Counted from the first letter of the stretch, positions 36,693 through 46,356 are shown. The stretch is 64,000 nt of DNA from Cyclobacteriaceae bacterium (GCA_019638395.1 JAHBTX010000001.1:124001-188000); one strand, 5' to 3'. The notes: generated by a model from the sequence alone, not told the origin. Numbers and translations: made by a program.

Positions 36693-39104
36693 ATGTCGGG
36701 TGTAGCGCCACGCAAGTACGTTTGTATTCACGGTCATTTTTATCAACCACCACGCGAAAACGCCTGGTTGGAAGTTATCGAATTACAGGACTCTGCCCAT
36801 CCGTACCACGATTGGAATGAGCGGATAACAGCCGAATGTTATGAGCCTAATGCCACTTCGCGGATTTTAAACGAAGGGGGTGTAATCAAAAACATTGTTA
36901 ATAATTATGCACGCATCAGTTTCAACTTTGGGCCAACCTTGCTTTCGTGGATGGAACAATACACACCAGAGACTTACGAAGCCGTATTGGAAGCGGATAA
37001 ACTAAGTGCGAAAAATTTTGGTGGACATGGTTCTGCTGTGGCGCAGGTGTATAACCATATCATTATGCCGCTGGCTAATCGGGCCGATAAAGAAACGCAA
37101 ATCATCTGGGGTATTCGAGATTTTGAATATCGTTTTAAGCGCAAACCCGAAGGCATGTGGTTGGCAGAAACTGCAGTGGATACTGAAACGCTGGAGGTAT
37201 TGGCTGATAACGATATCCGCTTTACCATACTGGCACCTCGGCAAGCTAAAGCGGTTCGTAAAATTGGTACAGAAGAATGGACAGAAGTAAATGACCGTAC
37301 GGTTAACACAACCAAAGCATACACTTGTAATCTGCCCAGCGGAAAAAGTATTGTCGTTTATTTTTACGAAGGCGATATCTCGCAAGGTATAGCTTTTAAT
37401 GGTTTGCTAAACGATGGAAAACGTTTTGCCGAGCGACTGCTAAGTTCGGTTGAAGCAACCAATGAACCACAGCTTATTCATGTTGCTACCGATGGTGAAA
37501 CCTATGGACATCATCACAAACATGGTGAAATGGCGTTGTCCTATTGTTTGGACTATATTGAGAAAGGAAACCAGGCTCGGTTAACCAACTATGCACAGTT
37601 TCTGGAACTTTGTCCGCCAGAAGAAGAAGCGCAGATAATTGAGAACAGTTCGTGGAGTTGTGTGCATGGGGTAGAACGGTGGCGCTCTAACTGCGGTTGT
37701 AATTCTGGTAAGCCGGGCTGGCACCAACTTTGGCGACAACCCCTGCGCGAGTCGTTGGATTGGTTGCGTGATCAAGCCATTGAAATTTTTGAACGGGAAG
37801 GATCGAAGGTATTGCGTAATCCGTGGGCAGCCCGCAACGACTATATTCATGTAGTGTTGAAGCGTACCGATGAAAATGTAAAACGGTTTTTGAAAGATCA
37901 TGCGCTAAGCGATGCAAGCGCAAACCGGATTTTGCGCATCCTTGAAATTCAGCGCCACGCCATGCTCATGTACACCAGTTGTGGTTGGTTTTTCGATGAG
38001 ATTTCCGGTATTGAGACCACACAGGTTTTGCAATACGCTTGTCGTGTAATTCAGTTGGCCAACCAGATTGGCGATGTGGATCTGGAACCCGAATTTATTC
38101 AGCGCCTGGAAGCTGCACCCAGCAACATAGTTCAGTACGAAAATGGTGGCGGTGTTTACAAAAAGGCTGTGTTACCCTCGCGCACTAACCTGCAACGTGT
38201 GGGTATTCACTATGCGGTTTCATCTATTTTTGAAGACGAACCCGAAGCCCTTACCATATTTAATTACACCACCGCCAACGAAACGTTTGTAAAAAAAGAA
38301 GCCGGAGAACAAAAGTTAGTTCTCGGTATTACGAAAGTCAAATCGTTAGTTACCCGATCGGAAAAGAAGTTTGCCTTTGCTGTTATCTACCTCGGTAAGC
38401 ACAACATTATCGGCAATATTTCTTTGGATATGGCACCCGATAATTTTGCGGGCATGCAGGTAAGAATGGTAAAAGCATTTGAAGAAGGACGGTTAGGCGA
38501 TATTATCGGGTTAATGCAAATGTATTTTGGCCCGGAGAAATATACCATCTGGCATTTGTTTCAAGATGAGAAACGCAAAGTATTAGACAAAATTTCGCAG
38601 GAGAGCATGGCCGAACTGGAAAGCTCGTTGCGCAAAAGTTATAACCGCGATTACCCGCTTATCAATGCGCTGGCTAATAATGATATTCCAATTCCTAATA
38701 CGTACAAAACTACATTTGAATATGTATTGAATGCTGATTTGATCCGTACGTTTCAATCCGATAAAATCAATATCAAAGAGATGGAACGGATTGTGGCCGA
38801 GCTTGCCCGCTGGAATTTAAAGATTGAAGACCCGCGTAAACTCTCGCGCCTGGCGGGTGAGAGCGTGTTTAAAGAACTGAAACGCATTAGCAGCGAGCGC
38901 GAAAATGTGAAACGCATCCAACGCCTCAACCGGATGTTTCCATTGCTGGAAAAATTTCAACTCGAACCAAACTTTCATAAAAGTCAAAATCTCTATTTCG
39001 AAATTTCGATGGAGAACAAACAAAAAGGACAACCCCAACCGGAAGAAGCCTGGGTAGAACAATTTAATTTGTTGGGTAAGAATTTGGGGGTTAGGGTAGA
39101 GTAG
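36693..39104 (+). CDS. GH57-family protein with DUF3536 domain
   Basis: 803 residues. The N-terminal GH57 barrel opens with VCIHGHFYQPPRENAWLEVI and has the likely nucleophile Glu159 (GMWLAETAV) and acid/base Asp267 (HVATDGETYGHHHKHGE). The C-terminal DUF3536 part is helical and contains the conserved CSWSCVHGVERW-like stretch (here NSSWSCVHGVERWRSNCGCN). GH57 enzymes include amylases, branching enzymes and amylopullulanases. There is no signal peptide, so it is probably cytoplasmic and may trim or rearrange the glucan made by GlgE/GlgB. It is 31 bases after glgB and is the last gene of the cluster. Precise activity is not established for DUF3536 proteins as far as I know. Confidence 0.85.
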   Translation: MSGVAPRKYVCIHGHFYQPPRENAWLEVIELQDSAHPYHDWNERITAECYEPNATSRILNEGGVIKNIVNNYARISFNFGPTLLSWMEQYTPETYEAVLEADKLSAKNFGGHGSAVAQVYNHIIMPLANRADKETQIIWGIRDFEYRFKRKPEGMWLAETAVDTETLEVLADNDIRFTILAPRQAKAVRKIGTEEWTEVNDRTVNTTKAYTCNLPSGKSIVVYFYEGDISQGIAFNGLLNDGKRFAERLLSSVEATNEPQLIHVATDGETYGHHHKHGEMALSYCLDYIEKGNQARLTNYAQFLELCPPEEEAQIIENSSWSCVHGVERWRSNCGCNSGKPGWHQLWRQPLRESLDWLRDQAIEIFEREGSKVLRNPWAARNDYIHVVLKRTDENVKRFLKDHALSDASANRILRILEIQRHAMLMYTSCGWFFDEISGIETTQVLQYACRVIQLANQIGDVDLEPEFIQRLEAAPSNIVQYENGGGVYKKAVLPSRTNLQRVGIHYAVSSIFEDEPEALTIFNYTTANETFVKKEAGEQKLVLGITKVKSLVTRSEKKFAFAVIYLGKHNIIGNISLDMAPDNFAGMQVRMVKAFEEGRLGDIIGLMQMYFGPEKYTIWHLFQDEKRKVLDKISQESMAELESSLRKSYNRDYPLINALANNDIPIPNTYKTTFEYVLNADLIRTFQSDKINIKEMERIVAELARWNLKIEDPRKLSRLAGESVFKELKRISSERENVKRIQRLNRMFPLLEKFQLEPNFHKSQNLYFEISMENKQKGQPQPEEAWVEQFNLLGKNLGVRVE

Positions 39105-39216
39105 GGTTGTAAATGGTGTCGTGTAGTAATTAAAAATATTTTTTAATTTGGTTGGTGTAAGGGGACAGTGACCGGCAGGTTGGTGCAATATCTAAATGTA
39201 AGCCTGATAGTTATTT

Positions 39217-40020
39217 ATGGCAGAAGAAGAGATAGAATCCAAATCTGAAAATGTTAAACTCTCTAAGTCATGGCAAACTTATTTGTTTGAGTTTGTTTCA
39301 TTAACGCTTGCTGTTTTTATGGGCTTTTTTGCAGAAAATCTGCGAGAAGAAATGGCAGAGAGAAAACAAGCCATTGAACTTGCTCAAAACCTGTATGACG
39401 AATTACTAACTGATTCAATTGCTGTTGGCCAAACGATTAGTGGCAGGCATAGAATGAATGGTGCTTTGTTAGCATTAAAGGATTATGTGCGTGATAGTAG
39501 TTTATCAAACGTATCCAAAGGATTTATAAAAAACTTTTTTTCAGGAATTCATTATAGCAACCGATTTCAACCTACGGATGTCGTACTTGAACAACTAAAG
39601 GCATCAGGTTCATTAAGCTATTTCAAAAGCAAGGAACTGCAAAGATTAATCCATAATTTAGGTGGGGCCATTTCTCATGTAAGGCAACGAAACCAAATTG
39701 AACTGGAGTTTGGATACACTTACATTATTCCATTTAATGTTAAACATATAGATCAGGAATACTTGCCAAAAATTACTGACTTAAGACGAGTACCGTTAAA
39801 CGAGCTACTTGGCTTGATAAACAGAGATTCTATTCCTATACCTTTCGAAATAACCAATCTAAATCAATTCAAAAGGAAAGACGTGATCAATATGTTGTTA
39901 GTCTATCGCAATCTGGTGGAAAATGGAGCTTCTGCTTGCAATTATTATCGTGAAGCTAATAGCAAGTTACTTATTGAATTGCGAAAGGAATATCAAATAA
40001 AACCGCGAAGAAATAAATAA
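39217..40020 (+). CDS. Hypothetical single-span membrane protein
   Basis: 267 residues that I do not recognise by function. A charged N-terminus is followed by one hydrophobic segment (about 24-44: LFEFVSLTLAVFMGFFAENL), then a helical, charged soluble part (REEMAERKQAIELAQNLYDE, FFSGIHYSNRFQPTDVVLEQ, LKASGSLSYFKSKELQRLIH). This layout, one N-terminal span ending in an Asn or Glu-rich turn and a following helical domain with an LKASGxLxxF pattern, is like the DUF6090-type family in Bacteroidota. It is not clearly part of the glucan operon (112-base gap). Codon use looks more AT-rich than that of its upstream neighbours. Confidence 0.6.
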   Translation: MAEEEIESKSENVKLSKSWQTYLFEFVSLTLAVFMGFFAENLREEMAERKQAIELAQNLYDELLTDSIAVGQTISGRHRMNGALLALKDYVRDSSLSNVSKGFIKNFFSGIHYSNRFQPTDVVLEQLKASGSLSYFKSKELQRLIHNLGGAISHVRQRNQIELEFGYTYIIPFNVKHIDQEYLPKITDLRRVPLNELLGLINRDSIPIPFEITNLNQFKRKDVINMLLVYRNLVENGASACNYYREANSKLLIELRKEYQIKPRRNK

Positions 40021-40046
40021 ACGAATGCTTGTCGTACAGATAGTTA

Positions 40047-41030
40047 CTACGCCAACTCCGACTTCAACTGCAACTTATCCAGGTAATCCCACACCAAACT
40101 ACTGGCACCCAAGATAGGAGCAGCCTGGTTTTGCATAGCCGAGGGAAGAACTTTTATCTTTCCACGGAACAAAGGCATCAGGTTAGCTTCCATGTGTTTG
40201 ATGGTAGGGCGGAAGATCAGATCGCCCGCCATCGATAAGCCACCGAATAAAAAGATGGCTTCGGGGTCGGTGTGTACCACGGTTTCGGCTAACTTCATTC
40301 CGAGAATCCGGCCCGTATATTCAAATGCTTCTATCGCCACAACATCGCCACGGTGAGCAGCCTCCGAAATCATTTTAGTGTTCAGATCTTCGAAGCTTAT
40401 ACCGCGCAGTTCGCTGGGCTCCAGGTGATCGGCCAATAGTTTATAAACTGTGCGCTTGATACCTGTTGCCGATACATACGTTTCCAGGCAACCACGCTTG
40501 CCACAATTGCAATATCTTCCAGCAGGATTTACAGAAGTGTGGCCCACTTCGCCTGCAATTCCATGATGACCGTTTAGTAGCACACCCCCACATACAAAAC
40601 CACTACCCAATCCGGTGCCGAGGGTAATCACCACAAAGTCCTTCATGTTTTTGGCATTGCCATAAATCATTTCACCCACGGCTGCCGCGTTGGCATCGTT
40701 GGTAAGAATGCAAGGAATATCAAACTCTTCTTTAAACAATCGGGCCAACGGTAATACACCTTTCCATTTTAGATTGGTAGCGCGTTCGATGTTACCGGTA
40801 TAATAATTTCCATTGGCAGCACCTACACCAATACCCACAATGCGTGTGTCGCCTGGCAATTCCTGAATTCCCTTCCGCAGCGCATCGGCCATACCATCAA
40901 AATAATCCTGAAACTCTTCGTATTGCGTGGTGGGAATGTTGCCCTGATGCAGCACATTGCCGGCCCGATCTACAATACCATACTTTGTGTTTGTCCCGCC
41001 AATATCAATGCCGATGGTTAAATCTTTCAT
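40047..41030 (-). CDS. ROK-family sugar kinase, probable glucokinase
   Basis: 327 residues. IGIDIGGTNTKYGIVD is the ATP-binding phosphate loop, Asp112 (NDANAAAVGE) is the likely catalytic base, His164 (EVGHTSV) and Cys174/176/181 (CNCGKRGCLE) form the ROK zinc site. ROK glucokinases phosphorylate glucose to glucose-6-phosphate. The gene begins 5 bases after the pfkA stop, in an operon whose first enzymes are Pgi and PfkA, which supports glucose as substrate. No DNA-binding domain is fused to it, so it is a kinase rather than an NagC-type repressor. Converges with the + strand gene at 39217-40020. Confidence 0.88.
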   Translation of the reverse strand: MKDLTIGIDIGGTNTKYGIVDRAGNVLHQGNIPTTQYEEFQDYFDGMADALRKGIQELPGDTRIVGIGVGAANGNYYTGNIERATNLKWKGVLPLARLFKEEFDIPCILTNDANAAAVGEMIYGNAKNMKDFVVITLGTGLGSGFVCGGVLLNGHHGIAGEVGHTSVNPAGRYCNCGKRGCLETYVSATGIKRTVYKLLADHLEPSELRGISFEDLNTKMISEAAHRGDVVAIEAFEYTGRILGMKLAETVVHTDPEAIFLFGGLSMAGDLIFRPTIKHMEANLMPLFRGKIKVLPSAMQNQAAPILGASSLVWDYLDKLQLKSELA

Positions 41031-41035
41031 GATGA

Positions 41036-42019
41036 TTAGATAGATAGTATTTTGGAAATGCGAAGTGACTCGCTGTCGATTTCGTGATGATGTTTCATGA
41101 TGGTATCAAAATCGTTATACACAATATGGTTATCCCGAATGCCAACCATCACATCTCTTTCTCCTTTCAATAAACCTTCTACTGCGGCTACACCCATCTT
41201 ACTGGCCAACACCCGATCGAAGTAGGTAGGAGTGCCGCCCCGTTGCAAATGCCCCAGTATGGTTACTTTAATATCGAAGTAATTGTTGCGCTCTGAAAAC
41301 TTCTTCGCCAATTCCATAGCACCACCCAGTTTACTTCCTTCGGCAACTACTACTAAGCTTGATTTTTTATTTGTTTTTCCGCCTTCATCCAACTTGGCAA
41401 ACAATTCTTCCAAAGTCATTGATTCTTCTGGAATAATGGTTGCTACGGCACCACCGGCAATACCACAGTTAATAGCGATATAGCCAGAGTTGCGGCCCAT
41501 TACTTCAATAAAGAACAAGCGGTTGTGCGAGATGGCTGTGTCGCGGATTTTATCGATAGCTTCAACAGCGGTATTGGTGGCAGTATCGAACCCAACCGTG
41601 TAATCTGTTCCGGCAATGTCGTTATCAATTGTGCCGGGAATACACACGGCTGGGATGCCATATTCTTCTTGCAGTTTATGCAAACCCGTAAAGGTACCAT
41701 CACCACCAATGGCAACCAGTGCTTCAATGCCGTGTTTCTTTAGATTGGCGAAGGCTTTCTCACGGCCTTCTTTGGTTCTAAACTCCTGGCTGCGGGCCGA
41801 TTTTAAAATAGTACCACCGCGTTGAATGATGTTACCCACCGAACGGGCACCCAGTTTTACGATGTCGCCTTCAATCATGCCCTCATACCCTTGCATGATT
41901 CCATAAATCTCTTTTTTGTAATAGATAGCTGCGCGCACAACAGCTCTGAGTGCTGCATTCATGCCGGGTGCATCGCCACCCGAAGTGAACACACCTATTT
42001 TAGAAATTTTTGAATCCAT
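41036..42019 (-). CDS. pfkA: ATP-dependent 6-phosphofructokinase
   Basis: 327 residues. GVFTSGGDAPGMNAALRAVV is the nucleotide-binding start, GGDG at 105-108 has Gly rather than Asp after GGD, which indicates ATP rather than pyrophosphate as donor, and PGTIDNDIAGTDYTVGFDTA holds the catalytic Asp132. IEVMGRNSGYIA and ILGHLQRGGTPTYFDRV complete the substrate site. It commits fructose-6-phosphate to glycolysis in the cytoplasm. It lies 61 bases after pgi and 5 bases before the ROK kinase on the same strand. Confidence 0.96.
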   Translation of the reverse strand: MDSKISKIGVFTSGGDAPGMNAALRAVVRAAIYYKKEIYGIMQGYEGMIEGDIVKLGARSVGNIIQRGGTILKSARSQEFRTKEGREKAFANLKKHGIEALVAIGGDGTFTGLHKLQEEYGIPAVCIPGTIDNDIAGTDYTVGFDTATNTAVEAIDKIRDTAISHNRLFFIEVMGRNSGYIAINCGIAGGAVATIIPEESMTLEELFAKLDEGGKTNKKSSLVVVAEGSKLGGAMELAKKFSERNNYFDIKVTILGHLQRGGTPTYFDRVLASKMGVAAVEGLLKGERDVMVGIRDNHIVYNDFDTIMKHHHEIDSESLRISKILSI

Positions 42020-42080
42020 TAAAGCTTGAACAAGAGGCCCAAAAATACGCGTAATACCGTGTTATCCAAGCGTTAAGGTT

Positions 42081-43733
42081 TTATTCCGATTTCAATCGTT
42101 TGAAATAGTTGATCAGTCCATTCGTAGATGAATCGTGTGTTTGAATGTTATCATTTGATGATAATTCGGGCAGGATTTTCTTCGCTAAAACCTTACCCAA
42201 CTCCACACCCCACTGGTCGAAACTGAAGATGTTCCAGATAACACCTTGTACAAATATCTTATGTTCATACAATGCTATTAATAAACCCAATGTATGGGGT
42301 GTGAGTTTCTTAAACAGAATAGAGTTTGTGGGTCTGTTGCCGGTAAACACTCGATAGGGTAGGTGAAAACTTATTTCATCGCTACTCATTCCGGTTTTGC
42401 GTAATTCAGTTTCAACTTCTTCGGGAGTTTTGCCCATCATTAATGCTTCGGTTTGAGCAAAGTAGTTGGACATTAACTTTTCGTGGTGATCGCCTACCGG
42501 ATTTTGTGATTGAGCGGGTGCGATAAAATCGCACGGAATAAGTTTAGTACCCTGGTGAATAAGTTGGTAAAAAGCATGTTGCCCATTGGTACCGGGTTCG
42601 CCCCAAATAATAGGGCCGGTTTGATAATAAACCTGGTTTCCATTGCGGTCAACCGATTTGCCATTGCTTTCCATATTACCTTGCTGAAAGTAAGCAGCAA
42701 AGCGATGCAGGTATTGATCGTAAGGCAGTATGGCTTCCGAATGTGCTTCGAAAAAGTTTCCGTACCATACACCCAGTAATGCCATAATCACCGGAATGTT
42801 TTTTTCAAACGGTACGTTCTTAAAGTGATTATCGGCAGCGTGTGCACCTTCCAATAACTGAATAAAATTATCGTACCCAATGGTTGCTGCAATGGATAAC
42901 CCGATGGATGACCACAATGAATACCGGCCCCCCACCCAATCCCAAAATACAAACATGTTTTCGGGTGCAATGCCAAATGCGGTAACGGCTTTTACATTGG
43001 TAGATACGGCTACAAAGTGCTTGGCTACATCGCCTGCTCCATTCGATTTTTCCAGAAACCAACTCCGGGCACTTTCAGCGTTGGTCATGGTTTCTTGTGT
43101 GGTGAATGTTTTAGAAGCGATAATGAAGAGCGTTGTCTCAGGATTTAGATGCTTTACGGTTTCAGCCAGATGTGTACCATCTACATTCGATACAAAGTGC
43201 GGTGTAATAGTTGCGTGGTATGGCTTTAAGGCTTCTGTAACCATCAACGGCCCCAGGTCAGAACCTCCAATTCCAATATTCACAATGTCGGTAATTGCTT
43301 TGCCGGTATAACCTTTCCAGTTGCCAGACAATAATTGACCGGAAAATTGTTTGATCTGATCGAGTACTTTATTTACCAGAGGCATTACATCTTCGCCATC
43401 TACATATACCGGTGTATTGCTTCGGTTTCGTAAAGCTATGTGTAATACTGAGCGGTGCTCGGTCTGATTTATTTTATCGCCTTTGAACATGGCGTTGATT
43501 GCTTCTTTTAACTCAACCTCAGTGGCAAGTTCGTAGAGCAGTTCAAGTGTTTCGTTTGTTATAATGTTTTTGGAGTAGTCAAATAACAAGTCTCCGAGTT
43601 GCACCTGGAATTTGGAAAACCGATTCGGGTCTTCCTGAAACAAGTCGCGCATGTGTGTGGCTTGCATCAACATAAAATGAGCGCTGAGCTTTTGCCAGGC
43701 CTGGGTTTCGGTTGGGTTATGTTTGGGTAGCAT
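42081..43733 (-). CDS. pgi: Glucose-6-phosphate isomerase
   Basis: 550 residues, the usual bacterial/eukaryotic type length. Signatures include [68 protein letters not shown] and [20 protein letters not shown], and the C-terminal [16 protein letters not shown]. It interconverts glucose-6-phosphate and fructose-6-phosphate. It is in line with pfkA and a ROK kinase, giving a compact upper-glycolysis block next to the glucan cluster. No abnormal features seen. Confidence 0.97.
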   Translation of the reverse strand: MLPKHNPTETQAWQKLSAHFMLMQATHMRDLFQEDPNRFSKFQVQLGDLLFDYSKNIITNETLELLYELATEVELKEAINAMFKGDKINQTEHRSVLHIALRNRSNTPVYVDGEDVMPLVNKVLDQIKQFSGQLLSGNWKGYTGKAITDIVNIGIGGSDLGPLMVTEALKPYHATITPHFVSNVDGTHLAETVKHLNPETTLFIIASKTFTTQETMTNAESARSWFLEKSNGAGDVAKHFVAVSTNVKAVTAFGIAPENMFVFWDWVGGRYSLWSSIGLSIAATIGYDNFIQLLEGAHAADNHFKNVPFEKNIPVIMALLGVWYGNFFEAHSEAILPYDQYLHRFAAYFQQGNMESNGKSVDRNGNQVYYQTGPIIWGEPGTNGQHAFYQLIHQGTKLIPCDFIAPAQSQNPVGDHHEKLMSNYFAQTEALMMGKTPEEVETELRKTGMSSDEISFHLPYRVFTGNRPTNSILFKKLTPHTLGLLIALYEHKIFVQGVIWNIFSFDQWGVELGKVLAKKILPELSSNDNIQTHDSSTNGLINYFKRLKSE

Positions 43734-43812
43734 AAAGTTTTATTAATCCGCACGAACGGAAAGCAAAAATAAGGTGCGTGGAACAGTAAAAAAATGGAAT
43801 TGTTGAAATCAG

Positions 43813-44217
43813 TTAACCACCAACAACCTTCCTCAGGTTATCGATCAGACCTTCCCACAAATCTTCAAGTTCGTCTAAATCATCAAAGTCGGAGTAATCA
43901 GTTACTTTTAGAAAAGTAGTTTGGGTAAGTTCATTCAGCTCCAATCGCAGTTCAAAGTAGCTGGGGTCTGCTTCATCCACTTTAGATTCAGGCAGATATT
44001 CGAACTTAACAAAGTGATTGATGCGGTGGGCGGCCATTACGGCTTTATGTTCTTCATGATCCCACACAAACTTGAATACCTTCTCAGGACTAATGGTTAC
44101 ATCATCGGCAAACCACTCAGAAAGTCCACTGGCTGTTTGCAAGTAGGGGTATAGCATTTTAATCGATGCATGCACCTCAAAATCGCGCGTAAATAACTTT
44201 TTATTTGCTTCGGCCAT
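43813..44217 (-). CDS. START-like / AHSA1-type small protein
   Basis: 134 residues forming a single helix-grip fold: FEVHASIKMLYPYLQTASGL, LSEWFADDVTI, VFKFVWDHEEHKAVM and a final helix DELEDLWEGLIDNLRKVVGG. It matches the START-like proteins common upstream of housekeeping genes in Bacteroidota. Members bind small hydrophobic ligands or assist chaperones, with no assigned role here. It lies 79 bases upstream of pgi on the same strand and could share its promoter. Confidence 0.82.
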   Translation of the reverse strand: MAEANKKLFTRDFEVHASIKMLYPYLQTASGLSEWFADDVTISPEKVFKFVWDHEEHKAVMAAHRINHFVKFEYLPESKVDEADPSYFELRLELNELTQTTFLKVTDYSDFDDLDELEDLWEGLIDNLRKVVGG

Positions 44218-44390
44218 AAACAGCTTTGCCTTCGGTTTTTAAGTTAGAAAGATTTTCTGTTTATCAGCAAATTAAAACTTTAATTTTCTGGAAGTACTCT
44301 TCCCGAAATAGCCAATTAAACTAACCCGCCTGCTGAGTGGTATCTTGGTTTGGGGGGCCGTAATTAAAACGAGAGAGCAAATGAAAGGAG

Positions 44391-44464
44391 TAGCGCGGGG
44401 GGGAGTTGAACCCCCGACCTTTGGGTTATGAATCCAACGCTCTAACCACCTGAGCTACCGCGCC
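44391..44464 (-). tRNA. tRNA-Met (anticodon CAT)
   Basis: 74 nt on the minus strand. The 5' acceptor strand GGCGCGG (44464 downward) pairs with CCGCGCT ending at 44392, with discriminator A at 44391. D-arm TAGCTCAGGTGGTTAGAGC, anticodon loop TTCATAA (anticodon at 44428-44430) and T-arm GGGGG-TTCAACT-CCCCC are present. CCA is not encoded. The acceptor does not have the initiator mismatch, so it is probably the elongator. Confidence 0.95.
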
Positions 44465-44750
44465 ATATTTTTATTATTTCAAACAACATCTCCGCCCTTT
44501 GGCGGACATGAACCCTATCGCTCTTCCCGCTAGCTATCAGGACACCTGAGCTATTCCAAATCAAATTTTGGGAGCGCAAACATACAAACTTTTAGACGAA
44601 ATCATCAAAATCTTTTAGGATAGATCCATGATTGAAATAATCAATACCTATTACAGAGGTTAGCCATCCACATACCAATCAAGTTAGGCCAAAGCTCGAA
44701 AAAACGAACCTTACTTATCGGCAAAGAAGTTATGGCTTCATTTTTGAAGC
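44465..44750. other. Non-coding gap with tRNA-like debris
   Basis: No gene is seen. It holds a small hairpin ccgcc-cttt-ggcgg (near 44492-44505), an imperfect palindrome TCCCGCTAGCTATCAGGA (44525-44542) that is two bases from a perfect one at 62718-62735, and next to it acacctgagctattcc, which resembles the D-arm end of the adjacent tRNA-Met (acctgagctaccgcgcc) in the same orientation. This suggests a decayed tRNA copy. Confidence 0.5.
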
Positions 44751-44758
44751 TATCTTTG
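44751..44758 (+). promoter_or_regulatory. Bacteroidota -7 promoter box TATCTTTG
   Basis: TATCTTTG fits the TAnnTTTG consensus and ends only 6 bases before the ATG at 44765, so the LptF/G-family gene may be transcribed with almost no leader. A TTG lies further upstream, but the spacing is not exact. Confidence 0.6.
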
Positions 44759-44764
44759 CCTCGC

Positions 44765-46348
44765 ATGAAAAAAATTGACAAACTGATTCTTAATTCCTTT
44801 CTGGGTCCGTTTGTGCTCACCTTTCTGGTGGTTGTGTTTATTCTCCTTAACATTCACATGTTAAAGTATTTCGATGACATCATCGGTAAAGATTTAGGTT
44901 GGGATGTAATTGGCCAATTACTTTTTTACTTTGCCATTTTCAATACTCCGGTAGCTTTACCATTAGCCGTTTTATTATCTTCATTGATTACGTTTGGAAA
45001 TCTGGGCGAGCATTTTGAACTAACAGCCATTAAGAGTTTAGGCATCTCGTTGCTTCGCAGTTTGGTTCCCATTTTTGGATTTGTCGTACTCATTACCATC
45101 GGGGCATTTATGGTTGGAAATTACTTGGTGCCCAAGGCCGCACTGGAAGCCTATAGTTTATTGTGGGACATCAAACAAAAAAAACCAGCTCTTGATCTAC
45201 GCCAGGGAGTTTTCTACAATTCAATTCCGGGTATAAGCATTAAAGTAAATCACAAAATTCCTGAAACAGAATTATTATTGGGAATCATCATTTACGATCA
45301 TCGTGGGCGCTCGGGCAACAAAGAAGTAATTGTGGCCGACTCAGGCCGCATGTACACCATATTAAACGACACTTATCTTAAACTGGAATTGTATAGTGGT
45401 TATAATTATGTAGAGGGAAATACCGGCCCCCAGCATTATACCAGTAGTAACAGGCAGGACGACACCTACCGCAAAACCAGATTTACAAAATCTCAAATTG
45501 TGTTTGACTTGTCATCATTCGGGTTGAACAGAACTGATAAGAAGTGGTTTCAAAGCAATCGCCTCATGCGCAATATGGATCAGCTACAGTCAGATATGGA
45601 CTCGGTAGATAATACCATCTCCAATGAATTGATTGCTGTTTATGGCTATTCAAAAAGTATGTTTAGTTACTATACCCGTAAGGACAATGTAACACTGCCT
45701 GAAAACATTCGAATCCAAAAATACAAAAGAGACTCAATTGCGTTTGCCAAAAACATGAGCGATCCGACCATCAGTAATGCACCTGGTTTTGTAAAACCAG
45801 TTTTGCCGCTTCCTGAACAAGAAGCACCTAAGATTATTCTTTATTCAAAATCTCACCAACTAAAATCTGATAGCATATTCAGTAAAAGCTATTCCGAAAG
45901 TGAGATTACCAGTGCCCTTGCCCAGGCACGAACAGTGAAAGCCCAATTATTAACTCACAATGCAAATGTTAGTGCATATCAAAATGAAAAAAAGATATTC
46001 TATATACAGTGGCATAAAATTCTGGCCCAGGCAATTGCATGTATTGCCATGTTTCTGATTGGTGCCCCGCTTGGCGCGATTATTAAAAAAGGTGGCTTGG
46101 GTGTACCTGTGCTTATGTCCATTCTATTCTTTATTTTGTTTTATGTGCTTTCGCTGATGGGTGAGAAGTGGGCCAAGCAATCTGTGCTTTCGGTTGAAAT
46201 GGGAATGTGGCTGGCCAATGCAACACTTTTTATTATCGGATTCATTTTTCTACGGCAGGCTCGTGCAGATGCCCGGTTGTTCGATTCGGACTTTTATAGC
46301 GTAATCTGGGATCGGTTAGCCCGTAGATTCTTCAAAAAGTCTGTTTGA
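44765..46348 (+). CDS. LptF/LptG-family permease (lipopolysaccharide export)
   Basis: 527 residues from ATG 44765. I reject the in-frame ATG at 44732 because it lies upstream of the promoter box and adds an ill-fitting leader. Membrane helices near residues 12-35, 60-80, 100-125 at the N-terminus and 415-515 at the C-terminus flank a large periplasmic domain. MKKIDKLILNSFLGPFVLTF, the following LLNIHMLKYFDDIIGKDLGW, and IFNTPVALPLAVLLSSLITF and GAPLGAIIKKGGLGVPV are family signatures. With LptB and its partner it would drive lipopolysaccharide transport to the outer membrane. At 527 residues it is longer than proteobacterial LptF/G (about 360) because of an enlarged periplasmic part. rpsO follows 75 bases later. 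Confidence 0.9.
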   Translation: MKKIDKLILNSFLGPFVLTFLVVVFILLNIHMLKYFDDIIGKDLGWDVIGQLLFYFAIFNTPVALPLAVLLSSLITFGNLGEHFELTAIKSLGISLLRSLVPIFGFVVLITIGAFMVGNYLVPKAALEAYSLLWDIKQKKPALDLRQGVFYNSIPGISIKVNHKIPETELLLGIIIYDHRGRSGNKEVIVADSGRMYTILNDTYLKLELYSGYNYVEGNTGPQHYTSSNRQDDTYRKTRFTKSQIVFDLSSFGLNRTDKKWFQSNRLMRNMDQLQSDMDSVDNTISNELIAVYGYSKSMFSYYTRKDNVTLPENIRIQKYKRDSIAFAKNMSDPTISNAPGFVKPVLPLPEQEAPKIILYSKSHQLKSDSIFSKSYSESEITSALAQARTVKAQLLTHNANVSAYQNEKKIFYIQWHKILAQAIACIAMFLIGAPLGAIIKKGGLGVPVLMSILFFILFYVLSLMGEKWAKQSVLSVEMGMWLANATLFIIGFIFLRQARADARLFDSDFYSVIWDRLARRFFKKSV

Positions 46349-46356
46349 ACCATATT

